Positions 7,935 to 19,493 are shown, counted from the first letter of the stretch. The stretch is DNA of 64,000 nt from Deltaproteobacteria bacterium (GCA_020632995.1 JACKEN010000008.1:261037-325036); one strand, 5' to 3'. Numbers and translations are program-made. Notes: a model not told the origin generated them from the sequence alone.

Positions 7935-10355
7935 CTACAGGAGGCTCTCGGGCAACAGGGGCGAGGGCTCGCCGACCGAGGTCACCCACAGCTGGTGCAC
8001 CGCGCGGGTGGCCGCGATGTGCAGCAGGTGCCGGGCCTCCTTGGCCGCGGGGTAGGTGTTGCCGTTCACCTCCACCAGGATCACGTAGTCGTACTCGAGC
8101 CCCTTCACCTGGGTCACGTCCACCACGTCGATGCCGGGGGCGAAGCTGAACTCCTTGCCGTACACCCGGCGCAAGGACGGCACCTCGGACTTCTTCAGGC
8201 CCTGGTAGTAGATGTCGGCCTGGGCCGAGTAGCGGGCCACCACCGCCACGTTCGCCTTCTTCTCTCGCAGCACGAGGGAGCGGAGCGACTCGCCCAAGAA
8301 GGCGATCGCCTCGCCCGAGGAGCCGAAGGTGAACTGCTCCACCGGGGCGCCGGCCCGCGGCACCACCGGCGCGTCGGGGTCGGCGAGGGGGCCGAGGACG
8401 TGGCGGGAGAAGCCCACGATCTCTTGAGTGGAACGGTAGCTGATCTTGAGCTGGTCGATCTTCACCCCGGTGACGCCGACGTCCTCCAGCATCGAGTCCC
8501 AGGTGTCGAAGCCGTTGTCGAAGATCAGCTTCTGGGCGGTGTCACCGGCCAGGGTCATGCTCTCGCGCTTGGTGAGCGCGCCTCGGAGCACCCCGATGTC
8601 GGTGGGCGACAGATCTTGCGCCTCGTCCACGATGACGTGCTCGTAGGTCACCGTCTTGCCGGTGCCCGCGATCGGCAGGCCGCCGTACTTGAGCTGGGTG
8701 AGCTTCAGGAGCAGGGCGTCGTCGTGCTCGTCGAGGCGCCCGAAGGGGAGGTCCTCGTCCAGGCTGCGCCCGTCCACCCCGACGCCCATGTTCTCGAGCT
8801 CGTCGTCGCCGCCGTCCTCGCTGGAGTCCTCGTCGCGCGCGCTGCTGCGGGCGTCCTCGTCCTCCTCGTGGCGGTCGTCGGCCTGCATGCCGACCCACCG
8901 CACCAGCTCCTCGACCTCGTCCGCGCTGGCTGGGTTCCGCGCGTCGCTCATCAGCGCCTCGAGCCGGCTGCGATCGGTGAGGAGGTCGGCCCAGGTGGCG
9001 AACACGTCGCCCGCCGCGGAGCGGGCGCGCCGCAGGACGCCTTGCATCGCGGCGCGATCCCGGTCGCCGATGCCGGCCCGGGCCGCCGCGCCGGAGTCCA
9101 GCCACTTGCCCATCTCGCGGACCCGCGGCAGCAGGGCGAGGCGCGACAGGCCCTGCCACTTCACCTTCACCGCGTTCTTCGCCTTGGGGTTGGCCTTGGC
9201 CTCGAGATCGTCGCCGACCCGCATGGCCTCCTCGTCCACCCCGCGCTCCAACAGGTGCAGGATGCCGGGGTGCTTCTTCAGGCGCGCCACCGCGGCGGGG
9301 ACGTCGGTCGCGTAGGGCTGCTTGAGCTCGGGCAGGACCTTCTTACGGGTCTTGTGCATCCAGTCCTGCAGCGTGACCACCGGGGTCCCGGCCACGTCGA
9401 GGGACGGCAGCACCCGCGAGATGTACTCGGTGAGCGGCTCGCTCTTCACCACCACCGCCATCTTCTTGGGGGTGAAGACGGAGGGGTTGTCGAAGTGCAG
9501 GTAGGCCGCGCGGTGCAGCGCGACAGTCGTCTTGCCGGAGCCGGCGCCGCCCTGGAGGATCACGATGCCGCTGTCGGGCTGGGTGATGAGCTCGAACTGC
9601 TTCGGGTCGATGAGGGCTGTGATCTCCTTGAGGTGCTTGTCCTCGCGGAGGTCCTCGTCGCCCACCACCCCGAGGGTGCCGGGTGCGAACTTCACCGGCG
9701 CGTCCATGGACGACGGCGGCCGCACCGCCGCCCCCGCGCCGCCGGAGAGCATCGGCTTCTGGTCCACCGGGATGTGGACCCACTCCCCGTTCCCGCGCCG
9801 CGCCACGATGCCGCCGAGCCAGGTCACGCGCCGCAGCTCGCCGTTGACGATGCTGACGGTGCGGCGGGCCTCGACCACGCCGGAGACCGGGCGCCCGCCG
9901 AAGGACTCGTCGTAGTCGTCGCCCTCCTCGTAGCAGTAGTAGATGCGGCTCACCGGCGCGTTGCGCCAGTCGACGATCGCCACCTCGCTGCCTGGCTTCA
10001 CGAAGCCGCGGTTGCCGACGAGCACGTCGCGGACCTTCTTGCCGTCGTTCAGCTTGAGGTGCCCGAAGTAAGGGCAGTTGACGTCGACCGGGAGGCTCTT
10101 GCCCTTGCCGTTGGCCGCCCCGAGGGCCTGCATGCGGTACATCTCGGCCACGAGCGGGGCCACGTCCTCGAGCCGCGCCTCCGCGATCTGATCGCGCAGG
10201 GCCAACAGGTCCTGGTCGTACTGGCCCGCCGCCTCGCGCTCCAGCTCGTCCTGGGCCAGCTGCTTCTGCACCTTGGCCAGCAGGCCCAGCTCCTCCTCGA
10301 TGATGGCCGCCTCGGGAGAGCGGGGGTCGACCGCGTGTAGGGCAACGTCTCGCAT
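7935..10355 (-). CDS. HelD-like SF1 helicase / RNA polymerase recycling ATPase
   Basis: An 806-residue superfamily I ATPase of the HelD/HelR group. Such proteins free stalled RNA polymerase or unwind DNA. Visible elements are an N-terminal coiled coil (EEELGLLAKVQKQL...), the Walker A motif GGAGSGKTTVALHR near residue 270, DEAQDLSP (Walker B), the Q/GDTAQK motif, VKGLEYDYVILV and a C-terminal IAATRAVHQLWV box. Residues about 490-535 form a very acidic insertion before the second helicase half. The ATG at 10355 lies 3 nt after the stop of the M23 lipoprotein gene, implying translational coupling between two unrelated functions. Confidence 0.85.
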   Translation of the reverse strand: MRDVALHAVDPRSPEAAIIEEELGLLAKVQKQLAQDELEREAAGQYDQDLLALRDQIAEARLEDVAPLVAEMYRMQALGAANGKGKSLPVDVNCPYFGHLKLNDGKKVRDVLVGNRGFVKPGSEVAIVDWRNAPVSRIYYCYEEGDDYDESFGGRPVSGVVEARRTVSIVNGELRRVTWLGGIVARRGNGEWVHIPVDQKPMLSGGAGAAVRPPSSMDAPVKFAPGTLGVVGDEDLREDKHLKEITALIDPKQFELITQPDSGIVILQGGAGSGKTTVALHRAAYLHFDNPSVFTPKKMAVVVKSEPLTEYISRVLPSLDVAGTPVVTLQDWMHKTRKKVLPELKQPYATDVPAAVARLKKHPGILHLLERGVDEEAMRVGDDLEAKANPKAKNAVKVKWQGLSRLALLPRVREMGKWLDSGAAARAGIGDRDRAAMQGVLRRARSAAGDVFATWADLLTDRSRLEALMSDARNPASADEVEELVRWVGMQADDRHEEDEDARSSARDEDSSEDGGDDELENMGVGVDGRSLDEDLPFGRLDEHDDALLLKLTQLKYGGLPIAGTGKTVTYEHVIVDEAQDLSPTDIGVLRGALTKRESMTLAGDTAQKLIFDNGFDTWDSMLEDVGVTGVKIDQLKISYRSTQEIVGFSRHVLGPLADPDAPVVPRAGAPVEQFTFGSSGEAIAFLGESLRSLVLREKKANVAVVARYSAQADIYYQGLKKSEVPSLRRVYGKEFSFAPGIDVVDVTQVKGLEYDYVILVEVNGNTYPAAKEARHLLHIAATRAVHQLWVTSVGEPSPLLPESLL

Positions 10356-10358
10356 GGC

Positions 10359-11381
10359 TCAGATGGATCCCGCGCGCATATCGTGAAAGCGCGCCAACGC
10401 CGCCTTCGCGGCGTCGAGGTCCTCGGGCGACAGCCGTCGGCGCCGAGTCTGGTGAACGCGGAACGGGTCCAGGACCTTCCCGCCGCGCTCGAGTTGGTAG
10501 TGCAGGTGGGGCGCGGTGCTGCGCCCGGTGTTGCCGGAGCGGGCCAGGACCTGGCCGCGCTTCACCCGCGACCCCGCCCGCACCGCCCCCTCGATCTTGT
10601 CGAGGTGGAGCAGGAAGGCCTGCGTCCCGCTCTTCGTGTCGTGCAGCTCGAGGCAGTTTCCGTTGCGGCGGGTCGACCAGTTCCGGCGCGCCACCACCCC
10701 GTCGAAGGGCGCGCGCACCGGGGTCCCCACCGGCGCTTTGAAGTCGACCCCTCGGTGGCCCCGACCGTCCCGGAGGAGCGAGGTGACCTGCTCGTAGCCG
10801 TCGATCGGGCTCGCGACGAGGCGCAGCTCGACCTCCTCGCCGTTGGCGTCGTACCAGCGGGCGAAGGCGTCGCCGGCCGCCTTGAAGCGCACCGCGCTCA
10901 GCGTCGCCCCGAGCTTCTCGGAGGTGAACCAGAGGGCGTGGGCCACCGGCTCCGCCCCGTCGTCGGGCACCTCGTACACCACGTCGAGCGCGTCGTCTCG
11001 GCGGAGGTCGCGGCGCACGTCGATCCACCACACCAGCACCCGCTTCACCACCTGGGAGAGGCGGGGGCCCACGTCGGGGTCGGTGGCGGCGACCAGCGCC
11101 CCCTCCAGGGACGACTCGATGCGCACCCGGGCCACCTGGGGGCCGGGCGGCGGCGCGTGGCGGTCGGGGAGGGCGCGGATGGTGGCCTGGGGCGGCGGCG
11201 CGACCAGCGGCACCTCGAGGTCGGCCTCGTCGGCTCCGGCGGTGGCGACGGTGGCGGTGGCGGTGGCGATGTGCGCGGCCGGTGCAGCCGACTCGGCCAC
11301 CTCGTCGCCTCCGCGGCAGCCGACCGCCAGGACCCAAGTGAGGGCCGCGAGCCCCGCCCAACCTGTTGCTCTCGACCCCAT
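10359..11381 (-). CDS. M23 family metallopeptidase lipoprotein
   Basis: This 340-residue protein has a signal peptide with lipobox-like AVGC and a linker. The C-terminal LytM domain has its zinc motif intact: HRGVDFKAPVGTPV (His, Asp) and HLHY. These enzymes cut peptidoglycan cross-bridges or regulate amidases; an intact HxH suggests activity. The frame remains open far upstream, across the divergent gene, but the ATG at 11381 gives the only sensible signal peptide. It is divergent from the PilB-like gene across about 210 bp and directly precedes the helicase. Confidence 0.9.
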   Translation of the reverse strand: MGSRATGWAGLAALTWVLAVGCRGGDEVAESAAPAAHIATATATVATAGADEADLEVPLVAPPPQATIRALPDRHAPPPGPQVARVRIESSLEGALVAATDPDVGPRLSQVVKRVLVWWIDVRRDLRRDDALDVVYEVPDDGAEPVAHALWFTSEKLGATLSAVRFKAAGDAFARWYDANGEEVELRLVASPIDGYEQVTSLLRDGRGHRGVDFKAPVGTPVRAPFDGVVARRNWSTRRNGNCLELHDTKSGTQAFLLHLDKIEGAVRAGSRVKRGQVLARSGNTGRSTAPHLHYQLERGGKVLDPFRVHQTRRRRLSPEDLDAAKAALARFHDMRAGSI

Positions 11382-11594
11382 GGACAAGCGCAATCCGGCA
11401 CCCTGCCTCGCCCGATCCCCGGCCGCAACCCCGAAGGGCGACCCGCGCGTCGTTGTCGCAGGCCCCCGCCCTGGGAAACCCACGCCGGGCCGGCGGCCCG
11501 TCACGCCGGTGTCACACCTGGCGCCCCCCGCGCCATGCCCCCGCCGGCCCCCGCCCCCGGTGCGCCCGGGGCCGGATCTGTGTAGCGTCCCGCC

Positions 11595-13562
11595 ATGTCC
11601 GACGCTCAGCTGGAGCAGGTCACCCGGTTCCTTGGCCACGTCAGCCTCTTCGAGAACGTGAAGCCCGAGTACCTCCCGTCGATCGCCAAGCGGGTGGAGG
11701 AGCGGGTTTTTGCGCGCGGCCAGATCATCTTCAACGAGGGCGAGCCCGGCGACACCCTCTACATCGTCAAGGCCGGCTCGGTGGGCGTGTTCCTGGTCGA
11801 CGCGAAGGTGGGCTTGCGCTTCGAGCTCGCCCGCCTGCGCTCGGGGCAGGTGTTCGGCGAGATGGCGATGCTCACCGAGCAGCCGCGCGGCGCCACCTGC
11901 CAGGCGATGGAGCCCACCGAGTGCATCCTGATCTCCCGGCCGACCTTCATGGCCATCGTGGAGCGCGTCCCGCAGGTTGCCTTGTCGGTGGCCGAGGTGC
12001 TCGCGAACCGGGTCGACCAGCTCAACCGGGAGCGCGGCCAGACCAAGGTGGAGCTGTCGGAGCTGCGCTTCGACCCCGACGTCTACCGCATGATCCCGGG
12101 GCGCATCCTCGAGCGCCACAAGATGATCCCGCTCTCGATCCAGAACGGCATCATGAGCGTGGCCTGCGTCGACGCCACCGACCTCACCGGGCTCGACGAG
12201 ATCCGGCGCATCGTGCGCGGGGTGGAGATCCGGCCGGTGACGGTGGGGGAGGCCGACTACCTGCAGTTCCTCCGGCAGCACGCCACCCAGCTCCCGCAGG
12301 ACACCCAGCGCGCCAAGGTGCGGCGCTCCGAGCCCATCCAGTGGGTCTCCGACGACATCAAGGAGACCAAGCTCGAGAGCGGCAGCGACGACATCAAGAT
12401 CCTCGTCGACATGCTGGTGAGCCAGGGCATCGAGCTCGAGGCCTCCGACATCCACATCGAGCCCGAGCTCGAGCAGGTGAACGTGCGCTACCGGGTCTCG
12501 GGGCTCCTCCAGCGCCGCCAGGGCCAGCCCATCCCGCGCGCCTACCACCGCGCGCTCGCCTCGCGCATCAAGGTGCTGGCCGACCTCGACATCAGCGAGC
12601 GCCGCCGCCCCCAGGACGGGCGCATCACCCTGAAGATGGGGCAACGGCAATACGACTTGCGCGTATCCACCATGCCCACCCACGAGGGCGAGAAGATCGT
12701 GCTCCGCATCCTCGACACCGCGGCCGCGATCCAGCCGATCGAGCGGCTGATCCTGGCCGACAAGGTGTGCCGGGTGGTGAAGCAGCTGGTGCAGCGGCCC
12801 CACGGGGTGGTCTTCGTGTGCGGGCCCACCGGCTCCGGCAAGACCACCACCCTCTACTCCGCGGTGGGCCTGAGGCGCCGCGAGGACACCAACATCGTCA
12901 CGGTGGAGGACCCGGTGGAGTACAACCTGCCGGGCATCACCCAGGTCTCGGTGAACCCGGAGATCGGCCTGAAGTTCGCGAGCATCCTACGGTCCTTCCT
13001 GCGCCAGGATCCCAACGTGATCCTGGTGGGCGAGACCCGCGACGCCGAGACCGGGAAGATCGCGCTCGAGGCCGGCCTCACCGGTCACCTCGTCCTCACC
13101 TCGCTCCACACCAACGACGCCCTCGGGAGCATCCAGCGCCTCCGCGAGATGGGCCTCGAGGACTACGCGATCGCGGCCAGCCTGGTCGGCGTCATCTCGC
13201 AGCGCCTGGTGCGCCGCCTCTGCCCGATGTGCGCGAAGGAGGACCAGCCCTCGCCCCACGTGCTCGAGCAGCTCGCGATGATCGACGTGCTCTCCCGCGA
13301 CTTCAAGGGCGGGCTCAAGAAGGTGGTGGGCTGCGAGACCTGCGGCGGCACCGGCTACCGCGGCCGGGTGGGCGTGTACGAGCTGCTCGTGGCGGACGAC
13401 AACCTCCGCCAGGAGATCATCGCCGGCTCGGCGCAGTTCAAGTTGCGAGAGGCGGCGCTGAAGGGGGCGTTCGTCCCCATGGAGCGCTACAGTCACTACC
13501 TCCTCACCCAAGGTCTCACCACCCCGGAGGAGCTCCTGGCCATCCACGCCGGGAAGTCCTGA
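11595..13562 (+). CDS. Type II/IV secretion ATPase (PilB/GspE-like) with N-terminal cyclic-nucleotide-binding domain
   Basis: A 655-residue protein. Residues about 10-135 form a cNMP-binding fold (ARGQIIFNEGEPGDTLYIVKAGSVGV cut short here, then SGQVFGEMAML and a PRGATCQA phosphate-binding cassette). Residues about 155-240 resemble the GspE N-domain. The ATPase follows: Asp box around ASDIHIEP, Walker A GPTGSGKTTTLYS, Walker B ILVGETRDAET, LTSLHTNDAL, and a tetra-Cys zinc site (CPMC...CETC). It should power pilus assembly or type II secretion at the inner membrane. The cNMP fusion is unusual for this family and suggests direct nucleotide control. No pilus or secretin genes are adjacent. Confidence 0.9.
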   Translation: MSDAQLEQVTRFLGHVSLFENVKPEYLPSIAKRVEERVFARGQIIFNEGEPGDTLYIVKAGSVGVFLVDAKVGLRFELARLRSGQVFGEMAMLTEQPRGATCQAMEPTECILISRPTFMAIVERVPQVALSVAEVLANRVDQLNRERGQTKVELSELRFDPDVYRMIPGRILERHKMIPLSIQNGIMSVACVDATDLTGLDEIRRIVRGVEIRPVTVGEADYLQFLRQHATQLPQDTQRAKVRRSEPIQWVSDDIKETKLESGSDDIKILVDMLVSQGIELEASDIHIEPELEQVNVRYRVSGLLQRRQGQPIPRAYHRALASRIKVLADLDISERRRPQDGRITLKMGQRQYDLRVSTMPTHEGEKIVLRILDTAAAIQPIERLILADKVCRVVKQLVQRPHGVVFVCGPTGSGKTTTLYSAVGLRRREDTNIVTVEDPVEYNLPGITQVSVNPEIGLKFASILRSFLRQDPNVILVGETRDAETGKIALEAGLTGHLVLTSLHTNDALGSIQRLREMGLEDYAIAASLVGVISQRLVRRLCPMCAKEDQPSPHVLEQLAMIDVLSRDFKGGLKKVVGCETCGGTGYRGRVGVYELLVADDNLRQEIIAGSAQFKLREAALKGAFVPMERYSHYLLTQGLTTPEELLAIHAGKS

Positions 13563-13617
13563 GCCGCGGCGGCCTGGCCCTGGGGACAGGTTGCCCCGCA
13601 CCCGGTCCGCGCGGATC

Positions 13618-14133
13618 ATGGCCCGCATGTCCGAGGAGCCCTACAACCCGTTCGCCGCACCCGTCGCGGTCGATGGTCCCGCGGTCGTCGAGGAGCCGGG
13701 GGACTGGGTCCCCACCGCCGATGCGGGCCGCCGCTTCCTGGCGCGCTTCGTCGACAACATGCTCATGGTGGTGGCGATGGTGGTCTTCGGCATGGTGGGT
13801 GCCGTGGCGGGCGACGAGGCGGTGGCGATCGTGATGTGGGGCGGGCTCGCGGCCTACTTCCTCGGGCAAGGCGTGCTCATCGCCCAGCGTGGGCAGTCCA
13901 TCGGGAAGATCCTGCTCAAGATCCGCATCGTCGACGTCGACAGCGGGCGCATCCCGCGCTTCGTGTTCGGCGTGATGCTCCGCGAGTGGGCCTTCCTGCT
14001 CGGGGGCATGGTGATCCCCTTCCTGGGCTTGGTGGACGCCCTGTTCATCTTCAGCAGCGACCAGCGCTGCCTCCACGACTATGTGGCCCGAACCCGGGTT
14101 GTTCCCGTCCAGGTCACCTACTCGGTCGATTGA
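13618..14133 (+). CDS. RDD family membrane protein
   Basis: About 171 residues, with the RDD hallmark near the first helix (AGRRFLARFVDNMLMVVAMVVFG: Arg and two Asp-like positions) and the second motif GQSIGKILLKIRIVD. Three or four membrane helices are visible, and the C-terminus ends DQRCLHDYVARTRVV. I start at ATG 13618; an ATG three codons later (MSEEPYNPFAAP) looks more like the family N-terminus and may be the true start. It is 55 nt downstream of the PilB-like gene. RDD proteins have been linked to ion transport, but the function here is unknown. Confidence 0.85.
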   Translation: MARMSEEPYNPFAAPVAVDGPAVVEEPGDWVPTADAGRRFLARFVDNMLMVVAMVVFGMVGAVAGDEAVAIVMWGGLAAYFLGQGVLIAQRGQSIGKILLKIRIVDVDSGRIPRFVFGVMLREWAFLLGGMVIPFLGLVDALFIFSSDQRCLHDYVARTRVVPVQVTYSVD

Positions 14134-14192
14134 ACGCGGCGCGTCGAAAACCTGTTGCGCGGGGTCGCCCGGGACCCTAGCGTCTCGCGCTC

Positions 14193-15395
14193 ATGAGCGA
14201 CGTCTCCGCCAAGCGCATCATCGTGGCCTACTCGGGTGGGCTCGACACCTCCGTCATCATCACCTGGCTCAAGGAGAAGACCGGCGCCGAGGTGGTGGCC
14301 TTCACCGCCGACGTAGGGCAGGGCGAAGAGCTGGCGCCGCTCAACGACAAGGCGATCAAGACCGGAGCCGAGAAGCTGATCATCGAGGATCTGCGCGAGG
14401 AGTTCGTGCGGGACTTCGTGTTCCCCGCCCTGCGCGCCAACGCGATGTACGAGGGCTGCTACCTCTTGGGCACCAGCCTGGCCCGGCCGCTGATCGGTAA
14501 GTACCTGGTGAAGCACGCCATCGCCGAGGGCGCGGACGCGATCTGCCACGGCGCCACCGGCAAGGGGAACGACCAGGTCCGCTTCGAGCTCACCGCCTAC
14601 GCGCTCAAGCCCGACATCAAGGTCATCGCGCCCTGGCGCACCTGGGACATGAAGGGCCGCAGCGACCTCATCGACTACGCGGCCAAGCACAACATCCCGG
14701 TGACCGCGACCAAGGCCAAGCCCTTCAGCACCGACCGCAACCTGTTCCACATCTCCTACGAGGGTGGCGTGCTCGAGGATCCGTGGTCCGAGGGCACCCG
14801 TGACATGTACACGCTCGCCGTCCCGGTCGAGGAGGCCCCCGACAAGCCCGAGTACGTCGAGATCGAGTTCGAGGGCGGCGTGCCGGTGGCGATCGACGGC
14901 GTCCGCATGGGCCCGGTGGAGCTGCTCGAGAAGGCCAACGCGCTGGGCGGCAAGCACGGGGTGGGTCGGGTCGACCTGGTCGAGAACCGCTTCGTGGGCA
15001 TGAAGTCCCGCGGCATCTACGAGACCCCCGGCGGCACCCTGCTGCACGTGGCGCACCGCGGGGTGGAGCAGCTCTGCATGGACCGCGAGGTCCTGTTCCT
15101 GCGCGACAGCATGATCCCGAAGTACGCCCAGCTGGTCTACAACGGCTTCTGGTACGCGCCCGAGCGCGAGTCGCTCCAGGTGATGATCGACGAGGGCCAG
15201 AAGTACGTGACCGGCGTGGCGCGGCTGAAGCTCTACAAGGGCAACGCGCACCTGGTGGGCCGCAAGGCCGAGAAGTCGCTCTACAGCTTCGCCCACGCGT
15301 CCTTCGAGGCGGAAGAGGTCTACTCCCAGGCCGACGCCGAGGGCTTCATCAAGCTGAACGCGCTCCGCTTGCGGCTGCGCGAGCAGCTCGAGTAG
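14193..15395 (+). CDS. argG: Argininosuccinate synthase
   Basis: Condenses citrulline and aspartate with ATP cleavage in arginine biosynthesis. The P-loop-like pyrophosphatase motif AYSGGLDTS is at the N-terminus, with GATGKGNDQVRFE and PWRTWDMKGR as expected. The length of 400 residues is standard. The next gene, a methyltransferase, starts 13 nt downstream. No other arg genes are in the window. Confidence 0.97.
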   Translation: MSDVSAKRIIVAYSGGLDTSVIITWLKEKTGAEVVAFTADVGQGEELAPLNDKAIKTGAEKLIIEDLREEFVRDFVFPALRANAMYEGCYLLGTSLARPLIGKYLVKHAIAEGADAICHGATGKGNDQVRFELTAYALKPDIKVIAPWRTWDMKGRSDLIDYAAKHNIPVTATKAKPFSTDRNLFHISYEGGVLEDPWSEGTRDMYTLAVPVEEAPDKPEYVEIEFEGGVPVAIDGVRMGPVELLEKANALGGKHGVGRVDLVENRFVGMKSRGIYETPGGTLLHVAHRGVEQLCMDREVLFLRDSMIPKYAQLVYNGFWYAPERESLQVMIDEGQKYVTGVARLKLYKGNAHLVGRKAEKSLYSFAHASFEAEEVYSQADAEGFIKLNALRLRLREQLE

Positions 15396-15408
15396 CTTCG
15401 CCCTCGCC

Positions 15409-16236
15409 TTGAGCCCCAAGCCGCCGCCCCGCTTCCGCGATCACTACGCCGACGGGGCGTGGTACGACGCCGAGTACGTCCACATCGGCGGCGACATCCC
15501 CTACTACGAGCAGGTGGCCTGCGAGACCGACGGGCCGATCCTCGAGCTGGCGTGCGGCACCGGGCGACTCACCTTCCCGATGGCCGCCACCGGGGTGAAG
15601 GTGGTCGGGGTCGACAACTCCACCGCGATGCTGGCCCGGGCCGAGGCCAAGCGCGCGGCCCTCCCGCCCTCGGGCCGGGCGCGGGTGGAGTTCCGCTTCG
15701 GCGACATGCGCAAGGTGCGTTTCAAAGAGGAGTTCGCGGCGGTGGTGCTGGGCTTCAACACCCTGATGCACATGACCGACGACGACGACCTGTTGGCCAC
15801 CCTCGAGACCGCGCGGGTGCACCTCGAGGAGGACGGCCTCTTCCACGTCGACCTGCACACCCCGCTCCCCGAGATCGCGCTGAACCGAGATCCGGAGGGG
15901 CGCTACGACCCCGAGGAGATGATCGCCCCCAACGGCGATCGCTACATCGTTACCGAGAACAACCAGTACGACGCGCGCCGGCAGATCAACCGGATGTGGT
16001 TCTACTACCAGAAGGTGGACCGCGACGGGTACGATCTCGGCGAAGAGCAAGCTACCTTGCTCGAGCTCCGGGTGCTCTTCCCCCGGGAGCTCGACCTCTT
16101 CTTCCGGATGGCCGGCCTCGAGATGGTGGGGGACTGGGACGACCTCGAGCGCTCCGCCCCATTCTCTGGGGGCGGGGGGCGGCGGGTGATCCAGGCCCGC
16201 GCCCGGCCGGGTTGGACCGGGATCGTGCTCCCCTGA
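15409..16236 (+). CDS. Class I SAM-dependent methyltransferase
   Basis: A 275-residue Rossmann methyltransferase: motif I LELACGTGRLTFPMA, acidic motif II VVGVDNSTAML, then FRFGDMRKVRF and VVLGFNTLMHM. The substrate is not evident; small-molecule enzymes with this pattern are common. Start is TTG at 15409, 13 nt after argG, so co-transcription is likely. One copy of the dispersed palindrome is inside at 16047-16060. Confidence 0.85.
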   Translation: MSPKPPPRFRDHYADGAWYDAEYVHIGGDIPYYEQVACETDGPILELACGTGRLTFPMAATGVKVVGVDNSTAMLARAEAKRAALPPSGRARVEFRFGDMRKVRFKEEFAAVVLGFNTLMHMTDDDDLLATLETARVHLEEDGLFHVDLHTPLPEIALNRDPEGRYDPEEMIAPNGDRYIVTENNQYDARRQINRMWFYYQKVDRDGYDLGEEQATLLELRVLFPRELDLFFRMAGLEMVGDWDDLERSAPFSGGGGRRVIQARARPGWTGIVLP

Positions 16237-16280
16237 CCTTTCGCTTTGACACCGCCCGCGACCCTCACTAGGGTCCGACA

Positions 16281-17032
16281 GTGCAGCCCTTGGTGTCAGC
16301 GGCGGCCCCGGCGGTGGCCGTGATCCCGGCCCGCTACGCCTCCGAGCGCTTCCCCGGAAAGCCCCTGGCCGACATCGCGGGGGTCCCCATGATCGTGCGG
16401 GTGTGCCGCCAGGCCGCGAAGGCCCGGGTGGCCGCGGTGTACGTCGCCACCGACGACGAGCGCATCGCGCAGGTGGTCCAAGAGGCGGGCTTCGCTGCGG
16501 TCATGACCTCGCCCGCGTGCGCGTCCGGCTCCGACCGGGTGGCCGAGGTGGTGCAGGGCCTGGCCGAGCCGGTGGGCGTGGTGGTGAACGTGCAGGGCGA
16601 CGAGCCGCTGGTGGATCCGCGGGACATCGACGCCCTGATCGAGGCCACCCGCGCCGACCCCGAGGCGATCGGCACCCTGGCCCGCCCGCTCACCGAGCTG
16701 GAGCGCTTTCACAGTCCACACGTGGTGAAGGTGGTGCGTGCCCCGTCGGGGCGCGCCCTGTACTTCTCCCGCGCCCCCATCCCCCACGGTCTGGACGGCC
16801 TGCCTCGCGGCGCGCTGCAGCACGTGGGGCTCTACGCGTATCACCCGAGCGTGCTGGCCCGATTCACGGCGCTGGCCGCATCACCTCTCGAGACGCGCGA
16901 GCGTCTCGAACAACTACGTGCCCTCGAAAACGGGATTCCGATTCACGTGACGATGTGTGTATCGGAGCGCCCGAGCATCGGGGTGGATGTCCCCGCGGAC
17001 ATCGAGGCAGTGCTTGAGGCCCTGAAGAACCC

Positions 17033-17036
<4 letters not shown>
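16281..17036 (+). CDS. kdsB: 3-deoxy-manno-octulosonate cytidylyltransferase
   Basis: Activates KDO with CTP to CMP-KDO for lipopolysaccharide inner core. The nucleotide-binding start VIPARYASERFPGKPL and NVQGDEPLV are diagnostic, as is YFSRAPIPH. Start is GTG at 16281. Its stop overlaps the start of pyrG by 4 nt (ATGA), placing CTP supply and CTP use in one operon. Confidence 0.96.
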
Positions 17037-18678
<1,642 letters not shown>

Positions 18679-18682
<4 letters not shown>

Positions 18683-19485
18683 GCGTGGTGCACGTGGGCC
18701 CGCACGCGGTGGGGGAGGGGCACCCGCTCCTCCTCATCGCCGGGCCCTGTGTGCTCGAGGGGCGGGACTTCAACCTGCGGCACGCGGAGCACCTCAAGGA
18801 GGTGTGCGCGGCCCACGGGGTCCCCTTCGTCTTCAAGGCGAGCTTCGACAAGGCCAACCGCACCAGCGGCGGCAGCCACCGTGGCCCCGGCCTGCAAGAA
18901 GGCTTGCGGATGCTGGAGGACGTGAAGCGGGCCCTCGATCTGCTGGTCCTCACCGACGTCCACGAGTCGCACCAGTGCGCCGAGGCGGCCGAGGTAGTGG
19001 ACGTGCTCCAGATCCCCGCCTTCCTCTGCCGGCAGACCGACCTCCTCGCGGCGGCGGGGGCCACCGGGCGGGTGGTGAACATCAAGAAGGGCCAGTTCCT
19101 CGCGCCCGACGACATGGCCTACGCCCGCGACAAGACCGGCGCCCCCGAGCGGGTGTTGTTGACCGAGCGGGGTACGACCTTCGGCTATCGCGACCTCGTG
19201 GTGGACTATCGGGGCCTGTCGATCATGCGGCGCTTCGCGCCGGTGGTGTTCGACGGCACCCACTCCGTCCAGCAGCCGGGCGCCGCGGGTGGGGCCACGG
19301 GCGGGAACCGGGCCCTCGCGCCCGGGTTGGTGCGGGCCGCGGTGGCCTATGGCGTGGACGCGCTGTTCCTCGAGGTCCACCCGGATCCGGACAACGCCCC
19401 CTCCGATGGGCCGAATCAGCTCGACTTTGGGCTGCTGGAGCGCGTGCTGACGGAGGCGGAGAAGATCCGAGGGGCCCTGCAGTAG
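18679..19485 (+). CDS. kdsA: 3-deoxy-8-phosphooctulonate synthase
   Basis: Condenses phosphoenolpyruvate and arabinose 5-phosphate to KDO 8-phosphate. Diagnostic segments are LLIAGPCVLEG, FKASFDKANRTS, a TDVHESHQC segment, and EVHPDPDNAPSDGPNQL at the C-terminus. I chose the ATG at 18679, which overlaps the pyrG stop (ATGA); the frame is open further upstream inside pyrG, but that is shadow. Length is 268 residues, normal for the family. A palindrome copy lies at 18894-18907, encoding QEGL in a surface-type segment. Confidence 0.96.
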
Positions 19486-19493
19486 GAAGTGTT

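Noticed and set aside
7377..10340. 987-residue plus-strand frame antisense to the helicase
   Set aside because: It is rich in His, Val, Leu, Arg and Gly from reading GC-rich codons backwards, and the minus-strand helicase motifs are complete.
10359..12803. One 814-residue minus-strand protein
   Set aside because: Upstream of 11381 the frame runs antisense through the PilB-like gene; only the M23 lipoprotein part has a signal peptide and conserved motifs.
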